Part shown: one piece after another, positions 42,767 to 55,016 of the stretch
Layout of the letters: the number at the start of each line of letters is the position of its first letter
How positions within the stretch are numbered: the first letter of the stretch is position 1
Assembly (NCBI RefSeq): GCF_047496725.1
Contig: NC_132973.1
Coordinates: forward strand, 16,965,733-17,029,732
From: Anoplolepis gracilipes
Taxonomy: Eukaryota; Arthropoda; Insecta; Hymenoptera; Formicidae
Direction of reading: 5' to 3'
Length of the DNA stretch: 64,000 bases
Notes under the pieces: generated by a model
What the model was told of the DNA's origin: nothing
The model's input: only the letters and a program-made list of their open reading frames with translations
Database searches by the model: none
Translations under genes and position numbers: made by a program

Positions 42767-43370
42767 CAGAGTGTCCTAGAACAACCTTCCGTCCGTAAAA
42801 TGACGTATTCTTGGCGCAATTTTAAGACAATTTTTCCTTTACCAAAATTTGATTTGAAGCGTAGTTTTTGAGTTATAAGCAAAAATAGTTAGCAAATCAC
42901 ACGTCGAGTATAGAAGGCAGGCAGGAGTGGCGCGGCGCACCGCGAGCGCGGGCGTAGCTGACCGTCCGACGAGTGATTACCGCCGCATGAGTCGCTAACA
43001 TTTTATCTTATAACATAAAATTATGCTTTAAATAAAATTTTGATAAAGAAGAAAATGTCTTATAATTACGTCAGAAATAAGTGTTCCTTAAAATAACGTC
43101 GGACGCTGCGATCAGCTGATTGCTACACGCGATGTATCTCTCAGCTGAGCCGGAAAATCAATATATCGATCGGTCTGAAGTCGACGACAATGTCGATGAC
43201 AATCGAAGGAGCGTCGCCGTCGCGGAGATAATTATTTCTCTCTTTCTCTCACTCACTCTGTCTCTTTCTTTTACGCACACACTCAGACATACACACATCG
43301 CGTGTAGCAATCAGCTGATTGCATCATCCGACGGTCGGCGATCCGGAACAACTTTTGGTCATTAAACGTT
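42767..43370. repeat. MITE-like sequence with CAGAGTGTCC end and an internal inverted repeat
   Basis: It begins TA-cagagtgtcctagaacaac, a tip shared with other palindromic families in the window. atcagctgattgctacacgc at about 43110 recurs inverted at about 43300. No clear right end and no coding. Confidence 0.45.
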
Positions 43371-43442
43371 ATTTTTTTTAAGAGATTAAGATCTCCGGTC
43401 CCCCCAGTCCCGAGTCTAGGTCCCGGGACTCTCCCTATCTCC

Positions 43443-45371
43443 TTACCAAGGGGAGACGAGGTCATACGGCCCCTCTATCCATGAAGGGACGTCCATCCTT
43501 CGCCTGAACGGATGACAGCAGGTGGTAAGAGGGGGGGAAGGAACGCACTCGCACCCCGGTGAATTTTTCACCAGGCTACGTTTCTCCTCCTTGCCGTCAT
43601 CCGTTTCTTTTTCGAGATGGTAGGGGTGGGGGTGGCGGGGATGGCATAGCCCCCCGCCGGCAACCCGGTGGACACCGGGCTGCCCCGCAGGAAGACGACG
43701 ACGTCGGCGAGGCTTTCGCACAACGTGCCGCTCCCTCTCTCTCTCTCTCTCTCTCTCGGCATCCTCTTTCCGCGACATAACCGTCTCGCAGAAGGAGACC
43801 ACCGCCCTCCATTTGACCTCCCTTTCCAGCATTGCAGTGACTACCGCCCTGGGAGAGAGGTCAAAATCGATGACTGCGGTGAAGGCACGGCGCTCATTTG
43901 CCCACGCCAAACAATTGTCCAACGTGTGCTGCGCCGTGTCCCTCCCATCCTCGCAGTGGTGGCAAGAAGTGGCGCTCTCTTTTCCAATCCTGTGCAGGTA
44001 CTCATCGAAGCAGCCGTGTCCGGTGAGGACCTGCGTCATTCTGAAAGAGATACCCTGGCTCCCCGTCAACCATTCCGATAAACGGGGAGCTATGGTCTCG
44101 ACGGTCCTTTGACCCACATGGGTCTCTTCGACGGTGAGGTGGCCACCTTCTCCACCTCACCAGAAGGAGCCGTCGGGTCTGGCACCTTAAATGTTACTTG
44201 ATCCCGGCCGTAATGGGGATGTTGTTTCCTGCCTCCTAGAGCTGGCGCACCCGCCGATATACTTCGGCGTGGGAACGTGCCACCAGCTCCCATGGGGGCA
44301 GGCCGGCCAGGATTGTGTCCGCCCTGTGCGAGACGGTGCGGTATGCCCGCACCGCCCGTAGGACCATGGGACGCTGAATTCTTCTAAGTGTTTCGCGCAA
44401 TACGCGATCTCCCATGACCCTCTCGGCCCAGACCGGGGCCCCATACAGGGTCATGGCCTGGACCGTCTCGCATCAGAGGCGTCTGACGATGCCTCCAGGC
44501 CCTCCGAGGTTGGGCAGGAGATTGCCCAACGCCGCGGAGGCCTTGGCCACTTTGGGGGTCAGGAGAGCAAAGTGCTCCCTGAACCTCCAAGTGCCGTCTA
44601 TCTGGAGGCCAAGATATTTAAAACTCGGCCCCACAGATACCAGGGTGTCTCTTCCCAGAGGCAGTCGGGTTTCCGGTGGCGCCCCATGAGAGCCGTCGTG
44701 CATAAACACGGCTTCGGTTTTTTGGAGCGCGACCTTCAGTCCGACCGCCTCTATTCGGCGCACTACCTCTGTCACCGCCAGCCTCGCCGTGTTGCGCACC
44801 TCTATCCAATTGGCCCCCCCAGCCACGACCAAGATGTCATCCGCGTAGCACACCAGGTCGCAGCCTAGGGGAAGCCAGCAGGTGAGGACCCTGTCGTAGG
44901 CGATGTTCCATAGCAGGGGGCCCAGTACTGACCCCTGCGGAACACCCCTAATGACAGGCCTGACCTGCATTGGACCGTCCCGCCCCGGGGCAAGGAGATA
45001 TGGGCCTCGGAGGTAATCCCCGACCATCCTCTGGAGGTATTCGGGGACTTCAAAATCTCTCAGGGCCTCCCGAATACGCTCCCAGGGCAGAGTGTTGAAT
45101 GCATTTGCGATGTCCAGAGACACCGCAAGTGACACCTCGCCCCTCTCACTATGACCTTCCGCGAGGGATCTCAGACGCAAGATCGCGTCACCACACCAGT
45201 GACCTTGGGAGGGGTCCTTTTGACAAGGACCTCCCCGTCGAGGTCAACAGCTCCCCTCAACTCCTCAGAGAGACGAGTTTTCTCGTCCTCTACCGCCACC
45301 GACAATTTAGAAACGTAATCAAAATCCATTTCTGAATTAATCCCACGCCCCGCTGCGGCTCCGCCACCCAT
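43443..45371 (-). pseudogene. R1-like LINE ORF2 (reverse transcriptase), 5'-truncated and frameshifted
   Basis: The minus strand from 45180 shows RT motifs in order: VSLDIANAFNTLPW, GVPQGSVLGPLLWNIAYD, CYADDILVVA (catalytic YADD), and a KYLGLQID thumb. A frame change near 44470 leads to MTLYGAPVWAERVM and LAGLPPWELV. Another near 44240 leads to the C-terminal zinc motif CHHCEDGRDTAQHTLDNC (about 44010-43960). The endonuclease domain is missing; upstream at 45330-45180 an ORF1-like piece (DFDYVSKLSVAVEDE) is joined directly, indicating an internal deletion. It copies LINE RNA into DNA. This copy is dead. Confidence 0.85.
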
Positions 45372-48180
45372 GGTGTACCCTCACCTGCCGCAGAGTGTCC
45401 CGAAACATGACCGGCAACACTCCACGACGGGGCCCCAAGTTTCTTCGGGGGGGGATGGCATACGACACGGGCCGGGGGATGGGCATCCCCGGCATTGGTC
45501 CCCAGCTCCTTACTAACCCATGGAGGTTTTTACGCCTCCATGGGCTTTCAGGGGTCCTGCGCCTCTGACCTCGCAGGTACCGCAGCAGGTGGTGCCCCCG
45601 CATAGTGCAACCGGGGGGCCCCATGGACGGTTGGGACTGGGTCGCCGCTCCCCGGCCCAGTCTTGCCCTTCATGGCAGCCAGCGTACCGTGTTATCGCTC
45701 CCTCCGAGGCCAAAGTCCTCGGAGGGGGCACCGACGGTGCACCGTTTTGGAAGGGCAAACGGTCGCGATGCACCGCCGACGGCGCTACCTAACAACCGTT
45801 GCCAGGCCCAGACCTTGGAATAAGTCCAAACGGCCCTGGCAGCTGGACCGACTCGGAGTCGCTGGGCTGTGCCCGTCCACGACCCGCGTCGACCCCTCCG
45901 CCGTCCCAGCCCCGACCTCGGAATAAGTCCAAGCGGCCCGGAACGGCCCAGCCCGGTAGATCCGCGAGTTCCGGAACCATACCGGCCCGTCCAGCACGTC
46001 CGGCCCGATGGGCCCGGGAGTTCCGGGACACCATTGACCCGCACGGCTCCCCCTCGCGGCCGCGCACTCAAGGGTAAACCACCCCTGAGCCGCTTGTCCA
46101 CGAGGGAAAAGCCTCCCCCACTGTGGGACACCGGCCGAAGCCGGCACCCACGTCCCACCGGAGGGACGCTGCGCGGCGTCCCACACACGCAGCACCCTCA
46201 CGGGGCCGGGAGCACCTAGCCGTATCGCGGGCGGGGAGTAATCCTCCCCCAACGGTGCCGCGCCACCGGGCAATTGAAGTCGGGGCTGCCAACCCCTACC
46301 AGCGATTGGGATGACACTTTAAACCACCCCGAAGGGTGGGCGTCATCCCTAAGGGAGTCGCTGGGTCTCCCCTTATACCCTTATAAAGGGTACTGTGCGC
46401 TCTTAGTTCCCCTTCCACCCCGGAGGTTCACCCAACAACTCGTTGAAGCCGTGTGGGTGTTCCATGGGGTTTCAGAGTTAAGCCTCCTCACCACGGCAAG
46501 GTGGCGCACAACGAGGAGGTGCACCCCCTGTGAAACAGGAGATCGATAGATGGCCCCATAGTGGTCCGGTTGCGTACACGGTGGGCTCAGGCCGTGCCGT
46601 TTGACCGGACCGGAGCGACATCCCCTTTGGCTCTAAACTCGCCCGGGCCAGCCACCTCTTTTGATATCCCCCGGGTGATACCCCTAGCTCGCACCCTTGC
46701 CTCCGGTGTCCACCCTCGGAAGGTAGCCATTCGCATGCATCTTTCGGTTTTTATAGTGGGCGAGACGAATTACCACTAGGCGGACTCCTGTATTGGCGGT
46801 CCGGCTGCATTTTCATGGGTTCCCGCCTTGACGACCTTTCACGGGGCCCTGGTTTCGCAGAACCCCTCCTGGGTTCTACTACTAACAGGTTCCCACTTCC
46901 AGTCCCCGATCCAGCAGAGCTCTACCCCTTGGACGAGTTCCCAGGGAAGAAGTTGAGACACGTACTAGCCCTAACGGCAGTTGGCTCGGAAGGGTTTTCT
47001 GTGCAACGACGCCCCAATTCAGTGCGAATCGGTTTCCCTCGGTCAGACACCAGCCATTTCACAAGATGTTATCGCATTGTCGATGAACATCCTGCCCCGA
47101 ACGCCTCCGTATTTTATACAGAGGGTAGGCGCACCCCTGTTCAAACCGTGTGTAGCATCGGGACGGTAATGTCCTTTAACCCACATCGGGCTTCCTAACC
47201 CGTGTCCCTGTCTCTGCGTTTTTATACGAGGGGAAAGGCGGACCCCTGTGCGTACCGTGTATAGCATCGGGACTGCGGTCCTTCAACCTACATCGGGTGT
47301 CCTGCTAACCGATCCATCTTTCGAGATTCCTATACAGGGGAAAGAGGACCCCTGTTGCGTGACTTTGAGACTCAAATCCAGCCGAAAATCCCTCCATCAC
47401 CCACCACCAGAACCCGAATCAGGGAGGAGCGACCCCCTGATGCCTCGCCCTGCTGTCAAGCCAACAGGTCGAAGTCCTACCCGAATCCTGCATCGTAGGG
47501 TGACTATCTACGACGACCAAAGCGATGCCGGCGAAACCTGTCGCCCCCGAAGAGCCGGCGGATTCCTCGACACCGAGATGGCCCGGAAGCAACGACCGTC
47601 CCAGGAGGCTCGTCGGCACTCGTAGGTCCGCCTCCCCTCAAGAAGCCGTGCCCCGAATCACTCGCTTCTCGTCTTGTTTGGATTTGCGACGCGTAAGCCT
47701 CACTTCAGGATCGGCATCCGGGGAGCCCGATCAGCATCGGGTGCCTCTCCATCCGATCGGCTCTTTTGAAGAGGACTCCTTCGGAAGGGAGGACGCTCTT
47801 CAGGCGGGCACGCTAAGGCCCTCGCGTAGTGTCTTCTTTACTCCTCAACCCCCGCCCAGCCACGTTCCGGCTTAAGGGCTTTCGCCCCCGGCGTACTATG
47901 TGGCGTTCACCATTATTTCCGCCGCGACCGTCGCGCCTGTAGCAGGGACCGATTCGTACGCGTCCGACACCCAGGTATGCATGCCGGTGTTATGCATCTT
48001 GCCCGAGCCGGGGTCCGGCAAGAGGAAATCCGGCTAAAGGTGCGCTCTTAGCTATTCCTCCACTCCGGTTTCCTGGGGCTTCGGAACAGAGCCTCCCCAC
48101 CACGTCAAGGTGGCACACCATCGAGGAGGACTTCCACACCACCTATGAGGTTCCACTATTGGCGTGTTAGGTTTTTATAA
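45372..48180 (-). mobile_element. GC-rich 5' regions of R1-like LINEs (two starts)
   Basis: The minus strand carries the hairpin GCCACCTTGACGTGGTGGGG near 48105 and again GCGCCACCTTGCCGTGGTGAGG near 46500, each followed by GC-rich low-constraint sequence. Overlapping frames in several phases reflect the base composition. The block at 45.8-46.05 kb has a repeated gaataagtccaa-cggccc motif. No confident ORF. Confidence 0.55.
47100..47310. repeat. Tandem ~118-bp duplication
   Basis: gtgtagcatcgggacggtaa and gtatagcatcgggactgcgg, both followed by tcctt-aaccyacatcggg, mark two consecutive units. Confidence 0.65.
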
Positions 48181-48669
48181 TGTGGACCTTCGCCTGGAAC
48201 CATATTGTACCACATTTTATTTTTACACATATATTTTACATTTATATATTTTTATTTACGGGGTGTGTCTTTTGCAGACATGGTGTCTATTACGGACATG
48301 ATACGCTTGTCATGTATGTGTGAGTATTCTTATGTAATTAATTTGACGACATAATATTTTTAAATTTATTTTTACTTTTACCTGTAAATATTATATTTTT
48401 TAAATAAAAATAGAAATATTACTAATCGCCAATGGTTTTCTAAAAAACAGTGAAATAATCTTAATCGTAAATCTGATCGGTATAAGTTTTATTATTATTT
48501 TTATTTGGCTACATATTATATTATAATTTTTTTTGTACTAAAAATAATAGTTATTAATAATGGGGCGGCCCCTCGGCCCACCCCGACTGCCTCGGGCGCT
48601 TTCTCGGCCCCTTCCTCGACCGTCTCGGCTGTCCCTCGCATTAAATTTCCTAATTGGGATTTGTCCCCG

Positions 48670-49155
48670 TTATACGTACCAACGGGCGCGAGATTTTCCG
48701 CGCCCACATCCTCGTTCTGTAACAAATAAACATATATATAAGTAAATCATAAATAAATTAAAATATTATAAAAATAAATATTTCATAATGAACATACTTT
48801 CTTTATCCTTTTCCGCTTCTTTCAGCTGCTCTTTTCTTTCTTGCTCCAATTCTTGGAGCTGCGGTTGTTGTGGCTGGGACTGCTGCAGCTGCGCTTCCAA
48901 CAAATGCAATTCTTGTTGCTGTTGTTGTTACTGTTGTTACTGCTGCATCAGCTGCTCCATTTTTGATTCCAACGACATTAGTTGTAATTGTTGTATAACT
49001 TCTTCTATAAAAAAATATATTTATTATTTATTTTTATGTATTTGCATTTTTATATGTATTTTTATAATTGTCTGGCATCTGCACATACAAATTTTCGTAA
49101 AAAATATGAAAAATAATTTAATGTATTACTTACGTGACAGTTCCAGATCCGCCAT
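48670..49155 (-). pseudogene. Three-exon Q/E-rich coiled-coil gene with two internal TAA codons
   Basis: Exon 1 is 49155-49134 (MADLELS), exon 2 is 49004-48798 (LQLMSLESKMEQLMQQ, two TAA at 48937-48939 and 48928-48930 within a CAA/CAG run, then LQELEQERKEQLKEAEKDKE), and exon 3 starts at 48716. Donors gtaagt and gtatgt, acceptors tatag and ttacag; phases join. In exon 3 the in-phase reading ends at 48670. Both stops are one C-to-T step from CAA. Exon count and the Q/E-rich second exon recall the intact gene at 19420-18209. It is unrecognised and lies inside the hAT-flanked region. Confidence 0.45.
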
Positions 49156-49594
49156 TTAAAACTTTATTGCCATCTGTGCGTCCTCTAATTTGATAACGTA
49201 TTTACATTTTATCCTTTTTATTCACTGCGCGCCATCTGACCTGACTGCGCTATAATGTAATGATAACGTATCCTGACATCTTAATTTCTTATAATTGACT
49301 AATCTTGCCGTTTGAAAATTTGTGGCATATTTGTTCTATGATGTTTGTAATGTAATAATTCACTGAATTACCGATAGAAAATTTATGATGCATTTACTTT
49401 ATCACGCAATTGTAATATCCTTTGCCTTGTCACTTTATTTAGTGCAAGTAAAATAGTAATACGTGCGCTTGCGTTAAATATCTGTTCATAATTTTTAAAT
49501 TATCCCGAGATTGTAAATTTCTCCAATTTATTTATACTTTTATCTCTTTCATTCTTACAGTCTTAGCTTTTACCAATCTTTACATTCTGTAAAA

Positions 49595-52500
49595 ATGTGT
49601 GATATAATTAAAAAGAAGCGAACTAAGCGAAACTGTTCAGAAGCTTGGCTTAGTGATGACCGATTTAAATCTTGGATTCGTAAAGTATCATTAAATGAAA
49701 GCCTTTTCCATTGTATTGTGTGCAATAGAAATTTTTCGTTTAGTACATCACACGTTTTAAGACATGCGGATTCTGCGTATCATAAAAATAATATTAAAGA
49801 AAACACATCATTATTATCGAATAATGATAATAAAAATTTAAATAAAACAATATCCAAAAAACGTTTTCAATGGTTAGACATCGAATTGTTTAAACCATGG
49901 CTACGCGAAGTATCGGATGACATAAATTCATCTTTTTGCACGTTTTGTAATACGTCTATTGCCGGTGAAGTGTGTCAGATCTATCGTCACGCAGAATCCG
50001 AAAAACATCAAATAATGTGTAAAAAAAATGAAACAAATATATGCAATGAAGATATAAATGTGAATGAATCACTTTTGTCATTTGAAGAGCGAAAGAAAAT
50101 AGCAGAAATTCGCTTTGCTGCATTAATCTCCAATAAAAATATATCGTATCAAACGGCAAATGAAATTCTGACTCTTTTCCAAGAAATAGGAAAAGATCAT
50201 AATGTTTTAAAAAATATGAGTATGGGACGAACAAAATGTACTAACATAATTTCAAATGTGATATGTCCAGTTGAGACGGATCGTGTTGTTAACAGCATTC
50301 AAAATACTAAATTTTCAATTTTCATAGACGAAATGTCTGATATTTCTAATGAAAAATAGATGACGTTTCTTGTTCGGTTTGTTGATCAGGAAACATTAAA
50401 CATTCACTCGCAATTAGTAAAATTAATAAATATTGATGCCAGAGATTGTAGCGCAGAGAAATTATTTAAAGCATTTAAATATGAAATGTGGAAATTAAAT
50501 ATTCTTTTTCAAAATATTGTTGCCTTGTCATGCGACAATGCGTCCGTAATGACAAGTAAACATCTTTCATTTAAAAAAAAATTAGAAGAAATTTGTACAA
50601 ATTTAATAACACTTGCATGTCCATGCCATTCGGCTGCATTGATTGCACATGCCGCATGTGTTAAAGTACCCGATTATTGCAAGGAATTTATTAAAAAACT
50701 TACAAATTTTATTAACTCTAGTCCGAAACGTTCGGCTATTTATCAAGAATTCAGCGAATGTTTTCAAGAAATAAACCGAAAAATTTTAAAATTGTCTGAT
50801 ACACGGTGGCTTTCTCACCACTCATATGTTGAAAGACTTATTGAGTCTTGAAATACTGTCAAGCTATTTCTGAATGAAAATACCGTAAGCGAAAAGACAA
50901 AAATCGGAACATATTTATTGTCTATAATGCAAAATATAGATACAAAAGCTTTTTTATATATATTGTTTTTAAAATATATTTTCAATTTTTTAAATTCATT
51001 TTTCCAAGCTGTAGAAACTAGAATACATTTATTGCAGCCAAAATCATTACAATTTTTAACCACAGTTTATAAAAACTTTTTAAAACCAAAGCTTTTGGAT
51101 TGTTTATGCAATTATATTAAATTTGATGAAAAAGAAAATCAAAAATCTTTAGAAGAAATTTATTTAGGATTTGATTGCGAAGAATACCTAAATGAATTAA
51201 TTAAAGAAGGCCACACAGATACAGTTATAAACGTTAGACAGAATTGTTTGCAATTTTATGTAACTGCCGCTGAAGAAATTAGTAAAAGATTGCCAATTAA
51301 TAATAAATTTTTGTCAAAATTAAAAGTTTTTCAACCTGACACAGCTATATTAAGTACCCAAGTAGCACATATTCGTTTCAAAAACGTTTCACAAATGTTT
51401 CTGCGAAACGTTTTAGAACCGGCTTTTGAAAACGTTTCTGATTGGTTAAAATGTCCACTTAAAAAACGTTAAGGGAAACGTCATTTTCTAACAAAAAAAA
51501 ATTTAAGAAACTGTCAAAATACGGTTTTTTTTTCTTTATTTGTAAAAAATTTGTTTATTCATAGATTCAATAAAATAATGTATATATGGATATAATCTAT
51601 CTATTTTCATCATGTTCTGAATCTCTTGTTGAGATTATGTCAAAAGTCAAATTGACAAAAAAGACATAATTTAAATTATAGTTTTAGTACCTGTTCTTTT
51701 AGGTTAGGTTATACATGTTATGAAAACTTGAATACGAGTTATTTAAGCCTGAATACGCCACGTAGCGGCAAACAAAGGAACACGTATATTATAAAATAGA
51801 TCTTTTTTGTCTTGTCGAAAAGATGATCAAAAAGACATCTTTTCGTCGACTAAAATTAATTATGACTTTTAGAAGACACATATTTTAAACAATGACTTTT
51901 TTTGTAAGTAGAAAGATATTCTTTTAGACACTTAGCCTTGTCAGAAAGATAATTAAAAAAGACATCTTTTCGTCATCTTTTAATTTTCTGTGCTATCTGG
52001 GGATCGTCTTAATAAGTACAGTCTTAATAATGTGTATATGTATAATTTTGAATTAAAAAATTAATTTTTGTTCTATTTATAGAAACGTAAAAAATACGTT
52101 TCTTAAACCATGATTTTAAAAATGTTTCTGTTGAAACGTTTTTTATTGGTGTTTGACGGTTAAAAAAAATATTGCATATGTTTAGAAAACGTTTATAAAA
52201 CGAACATGTGCTACCTGGGTATTGATAGAGAAACATCATTCAATGATATTTCTTTTATAGCTGAAACTTTTGGCGGTTTTGATGAAAACGGATTAAAAAA
52301 AGAATGGCTTAATTTACATTTAGATTTTACATTAACAGAAAAAGAAAAGCTATTACAATTAAATTTTGATGATATGTGGAAACATATTTTACAAATCCAA
52401 TACTTCATTAATAATGACAAATATCCCAATCTCAAATCTCTTTTGAATGCTGTTAGATGTCTTCCAAATTCAAATGCTGATCCAGAAAGAATATTTTCCG

Positions 52501-52754
52501 TTTTAACAGATTTAAAAACAAAAAAACGAAATAAACTTTCGTCTACTTCTGTAAACGCTATTTGTGTTTTTAAATCAGTTTTAAAAGCGAGAAAAGAAAC
52601 TGTTCTACAAATAAAAATTGATGAAAAACATTTATGTCTCATGTCGTGGAATAAATTATATAAGAAGCTTCCTAAAAATCAGAAAAGCAGTCTTACATTA
52701 TATGCTGCAGATATTAATGATATTGCTGATCCCTCATCATGCAACGATATATAA
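49595..52754 (+). pseudogene. hAT transposase (BED zinc fingers, hATC dimerisation), interrupted
   Basis: ATG 49595. There are two BED-like fingers: FHCIVCNRNFSFS...H-x-x-H and SFCTFCNTS...RHAESEKH. The RNase H-like core has FSIFIDEMSD, LSCDNASV, ACPCHSAALIAH and LSDTRWLSHH. The C-terminal hATC region has NAVRCLPNSNADPERIFSVL. All segments lie in one frame, broken by TAG 50357 and TGA 50849, and by an 863-bp element at 51357-52219. If that insertion is removed with one TA, the flanks are in frame. The protein would excise and insert the element. The closest relatives I know are ZBED/ZNF862-type hATs. Confidence 0.85.
51357..52219. mobile_element. 863-bp TA-flanked element inserted in the hAT gene
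   Basis: The tips CCCAAGTAGCACA and TGTGCTACCTGGG are inverted repeats. TA lies at 51355-51356 and 52220-52221. The host frame is continuous if it is removed. Inside, aaaacgttt-rich inverted segments (51380-51480 against 52080-52200) form a fold-back. tgtgctatctgggg near 51987 is a second, similar tip and may mark a nested relative. No coding. Confidence 0.8.
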
Positions 52755-52925
52755 TAATATACAAAAGATAGTGAATTTATTTTCTTTATTATTATATTAT
52801 ATTATATTTTATTATATTTATAATATTATATGAATAACAGACATTGTTGTTTATACATATAATATAATAAATATAATAAATAGTAGGATTTTTTATTTTT
52901 TTCAGATAAAAATGTTTATAATAGG

Positions 52926-53062
52926 CACCATGTCTGCAAAAGACACCATGTCTGCAAAAAACACCATGTCTGCAAAAGACACCATGTCTGTAATAGACAC
53001 CATGTCTGCAAAAGACACCATGTCTGTAATAGACACCAGTCTGCAAAAGACACCATGTCTAC
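52926..53062. repeat. Tandem repeat of ~19 bp (caccatgtctgcaaaagaca)
   Basis: About seven units, alternating ctgcaaaaga and ctgtaataga. An inverted unit is at 48264-48300. Confidence 0.85.
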
Positions 53063-53065
53063 AAT

Positions 53066-53295
53066 ACTTTTATGCATAGAATAATGAGACAAATCAATTG
53101 GTGTAAGGAAACTGCATCGTTATCTTTAAAAAAAGTATGCAATTTGTAACATACAACTACATACTTTTTTTTTTATTATTCTATGCATAAAAATATAAGG
53201 GTAAGATTATCAAAAAACAAATATTATAAAAGATATTTTGTATTTTATGTCAAAATGCTGAAACTTTTAAGTCTTATAACTCGAAAAGTTATTAG

Positions 53296-53300
<5 letters not shown>
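53066..53300. repeat. Relic of the 15534-16406 palindromic family
   Basis: ttatgcatagaataatgaga, then its inverted partner, then ttttgtattttatgtcaaaa and cttataactcgaaaagtta, follow the order of the central and right parts of the 15.5-kb element. Confidence 0.6.
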
Positions 53301-53351
<51 letters not shown>

Positions 53352-53414
53352 CACGCAGCAATCAAAAGAATGTTTTATTTTTTTATTTATTTATTAACTT
53401 TATTTTTTTTTAAT

Positions 53415-53455
<41 letters not shown>
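53301..53455. repeat. (TA)n tracts around the 75-bp motif
   Basis: Two long TA runs enclose one copy of the acgcagcaatcaaaagaatg/tttattaact motif described at 42590. Confidence 0.7.
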
Positions 53456-53457
<2 letters not shown>

Positions 53458-54835
53458 GACCGTGACTTTAATTCTTGGTTAAAAAAACCCGCGTACGCTC
53501 CTTCATACGAATTTTGGGCCGGTGGACTGACCTACGGCACACCTTCGGCGCGATCGCTTAATTGATCGTCAATTTATTATATCGGAACAATACAGTTTGG
53601 GCGCCAGGCGCGAAAATTCGCGCCGTCTCCAATTAATACAAGATTCGCCTGATCCACTCAAAATCGCAAAACAATTACGATCGCGACGGCAACTAACGCG
53701 GCTAGCTAATACTCAAGCGGTGGAGAGGGAGGTGCGTCAAAAGCTGAACGGGATCGAGAATCGATATTTGGCGGGTGAAAATCTCCCGGAAAACAGACAC
53801 AATTATTAATTAGAAAAATAAATATATTTGACAAACAGTCGAGAGGTAAAGATAGTACAGAAAAGAACTTTCGGTGTGGAGCGAGAAAGCCTCTCCGAAC
53901 GAGTTATCCTAAATGCGACAACTAGACATATACGTCGCACGCTCGACGCGATGTCGCGGCCGAGGGATATTGAATTACGCGTGATCTCGTAGGAATCCAA
54001 ACTTTTTCGTAGATCGCTCGCGGCTTGTTAAGGTCGTGGCAATCGTAGAAATATATTATTCAATTATAGGTGACAGATCCCGGCCACGAATCGCCCGCTG
54101 ATCGCTCTAATCGATTTACGCTAGAACTTCGGAAATATACGCAAACATGCACGATCGGCACGCATCGATCTCCGCCATCGATCACCACGGTACTTGTTGC
54201 ATGTTTTATACGGCGTATGAGGTTCCTCCAACAAGCGGAATACGCAAGTTCGACATCCGTGTACACAGAATTATATTCGACTAATTGACGTTACAATAAT
54301 TGTTCCCGGATCGCGAGTCGCCACCATAAATGGCACGGAACGCGAAGTCGCACGCGACACGCGGTATACGAGCTCGCTTCCCGACGGATACAAATTAACA
54401 CGCGGCAACAAATTTCGACAACTAAACGATACGGGATACGGTAATACAATAACGACTATCGGCGGCGATTATTGAGAGAGACGTTATGCCCTTTTTACGA
54501 CTCGGACGAAATGCGGCTCTCGCAAATCTCAAAAACGACACGGCAACCAATACGCGACGGCGGAATACAATTTCCCCGTGAATCGCGACAACTAGAATTA
54601 CTACAATTATAACAGGGCGCGTTCGTCCGAATCGCACGAGTTACCGGTTTGGCGGCCTTACAATCCTTCCTCCTTGTTGTCGTCTGGTCTCGCTCAGGAT
54701 GATATTCACTAGTCGGGTCGATAGGCCTGTCGTCCTCGATCGCTCGCCGAACAGTGACGAGCGTGAGGCCTGCGGGAGACACGCCGGCGACATCGTACGC
54801 AATTAGGCCACCTGCGGCGCTATCGTGGCCCTTAG
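53456..54835. mobile_element. Probable LTR/gag-leader fragment of a retrotransposon
   Basis: It begins TGTGACCGTGACTTTAATTC after (TA)n. A 70-codon plus frame at 53597-53809 (basic, RRENSRRLQLIQDSPDPLKI) resembles a gag N-terminus in composition only. The GC content and many cg-rich stretches differ from the surroundings. A 124-codon minus frame at 54869-54495 may be a shadow. No pol domain, so the class is uncertain. Confidence 0.35.
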
Positions 54836-55016
54836 GTCTTATATGTATAGCTTTTCTCTTATCTTTCATAGCTTATTTATGACAAAATCTTTGCATTATA
54901 TATATATAATATATATATATATATACACATATATTGTTAAAAAAAAGTTAATAAATAAATAAAAAATAAATAAAAAAATAAAAATTCTTTTTATTACTGC
55001 GTGTATATATATATAT
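54836..55016 (+). repeat. Third copy of the tatgtatagcttttctctta tail block plus (TA)n
   Basis: It matches 42510-42600 in the same orientation and 55795-55850 inverted, and continues into the 75-bp motif. Confidence 0.6.

Larger units (their letters stand above)
48258..53065. mobile_element. hAT element (approximate limits) with a nested TA element
   Basis: A hAT transposase gene (49595-52754) is flanked by oppositely oriented copies of one repeat: on the left gtcttttgcagacatggtgt at about 48268, on the right about seven tandem caccatgtctgcaaaagaca units (52926-53060). I take these as subterminal repeats and cannot define the exact tips or an 8-bp duplication. Confidence 0.5.

Noticed and set aside
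45500..46300. Many long overlapping ORFs in all frames
   Set aside because: High GC removes stop codons by chance, and no domain is recognisable in any of them.
51707..51720. TTAGGTTAGGTTA as a telomeric end
   Set aside because: Fewer than three units inside a transposon. Not a telomere; used only as a weak taxon hint.
52926..53062. Regular ~19-bp repeats as a CRISPR-like array
   Set aside because: Plain tandem repeats without spacers, probably subterminal repeats of a hAT element.
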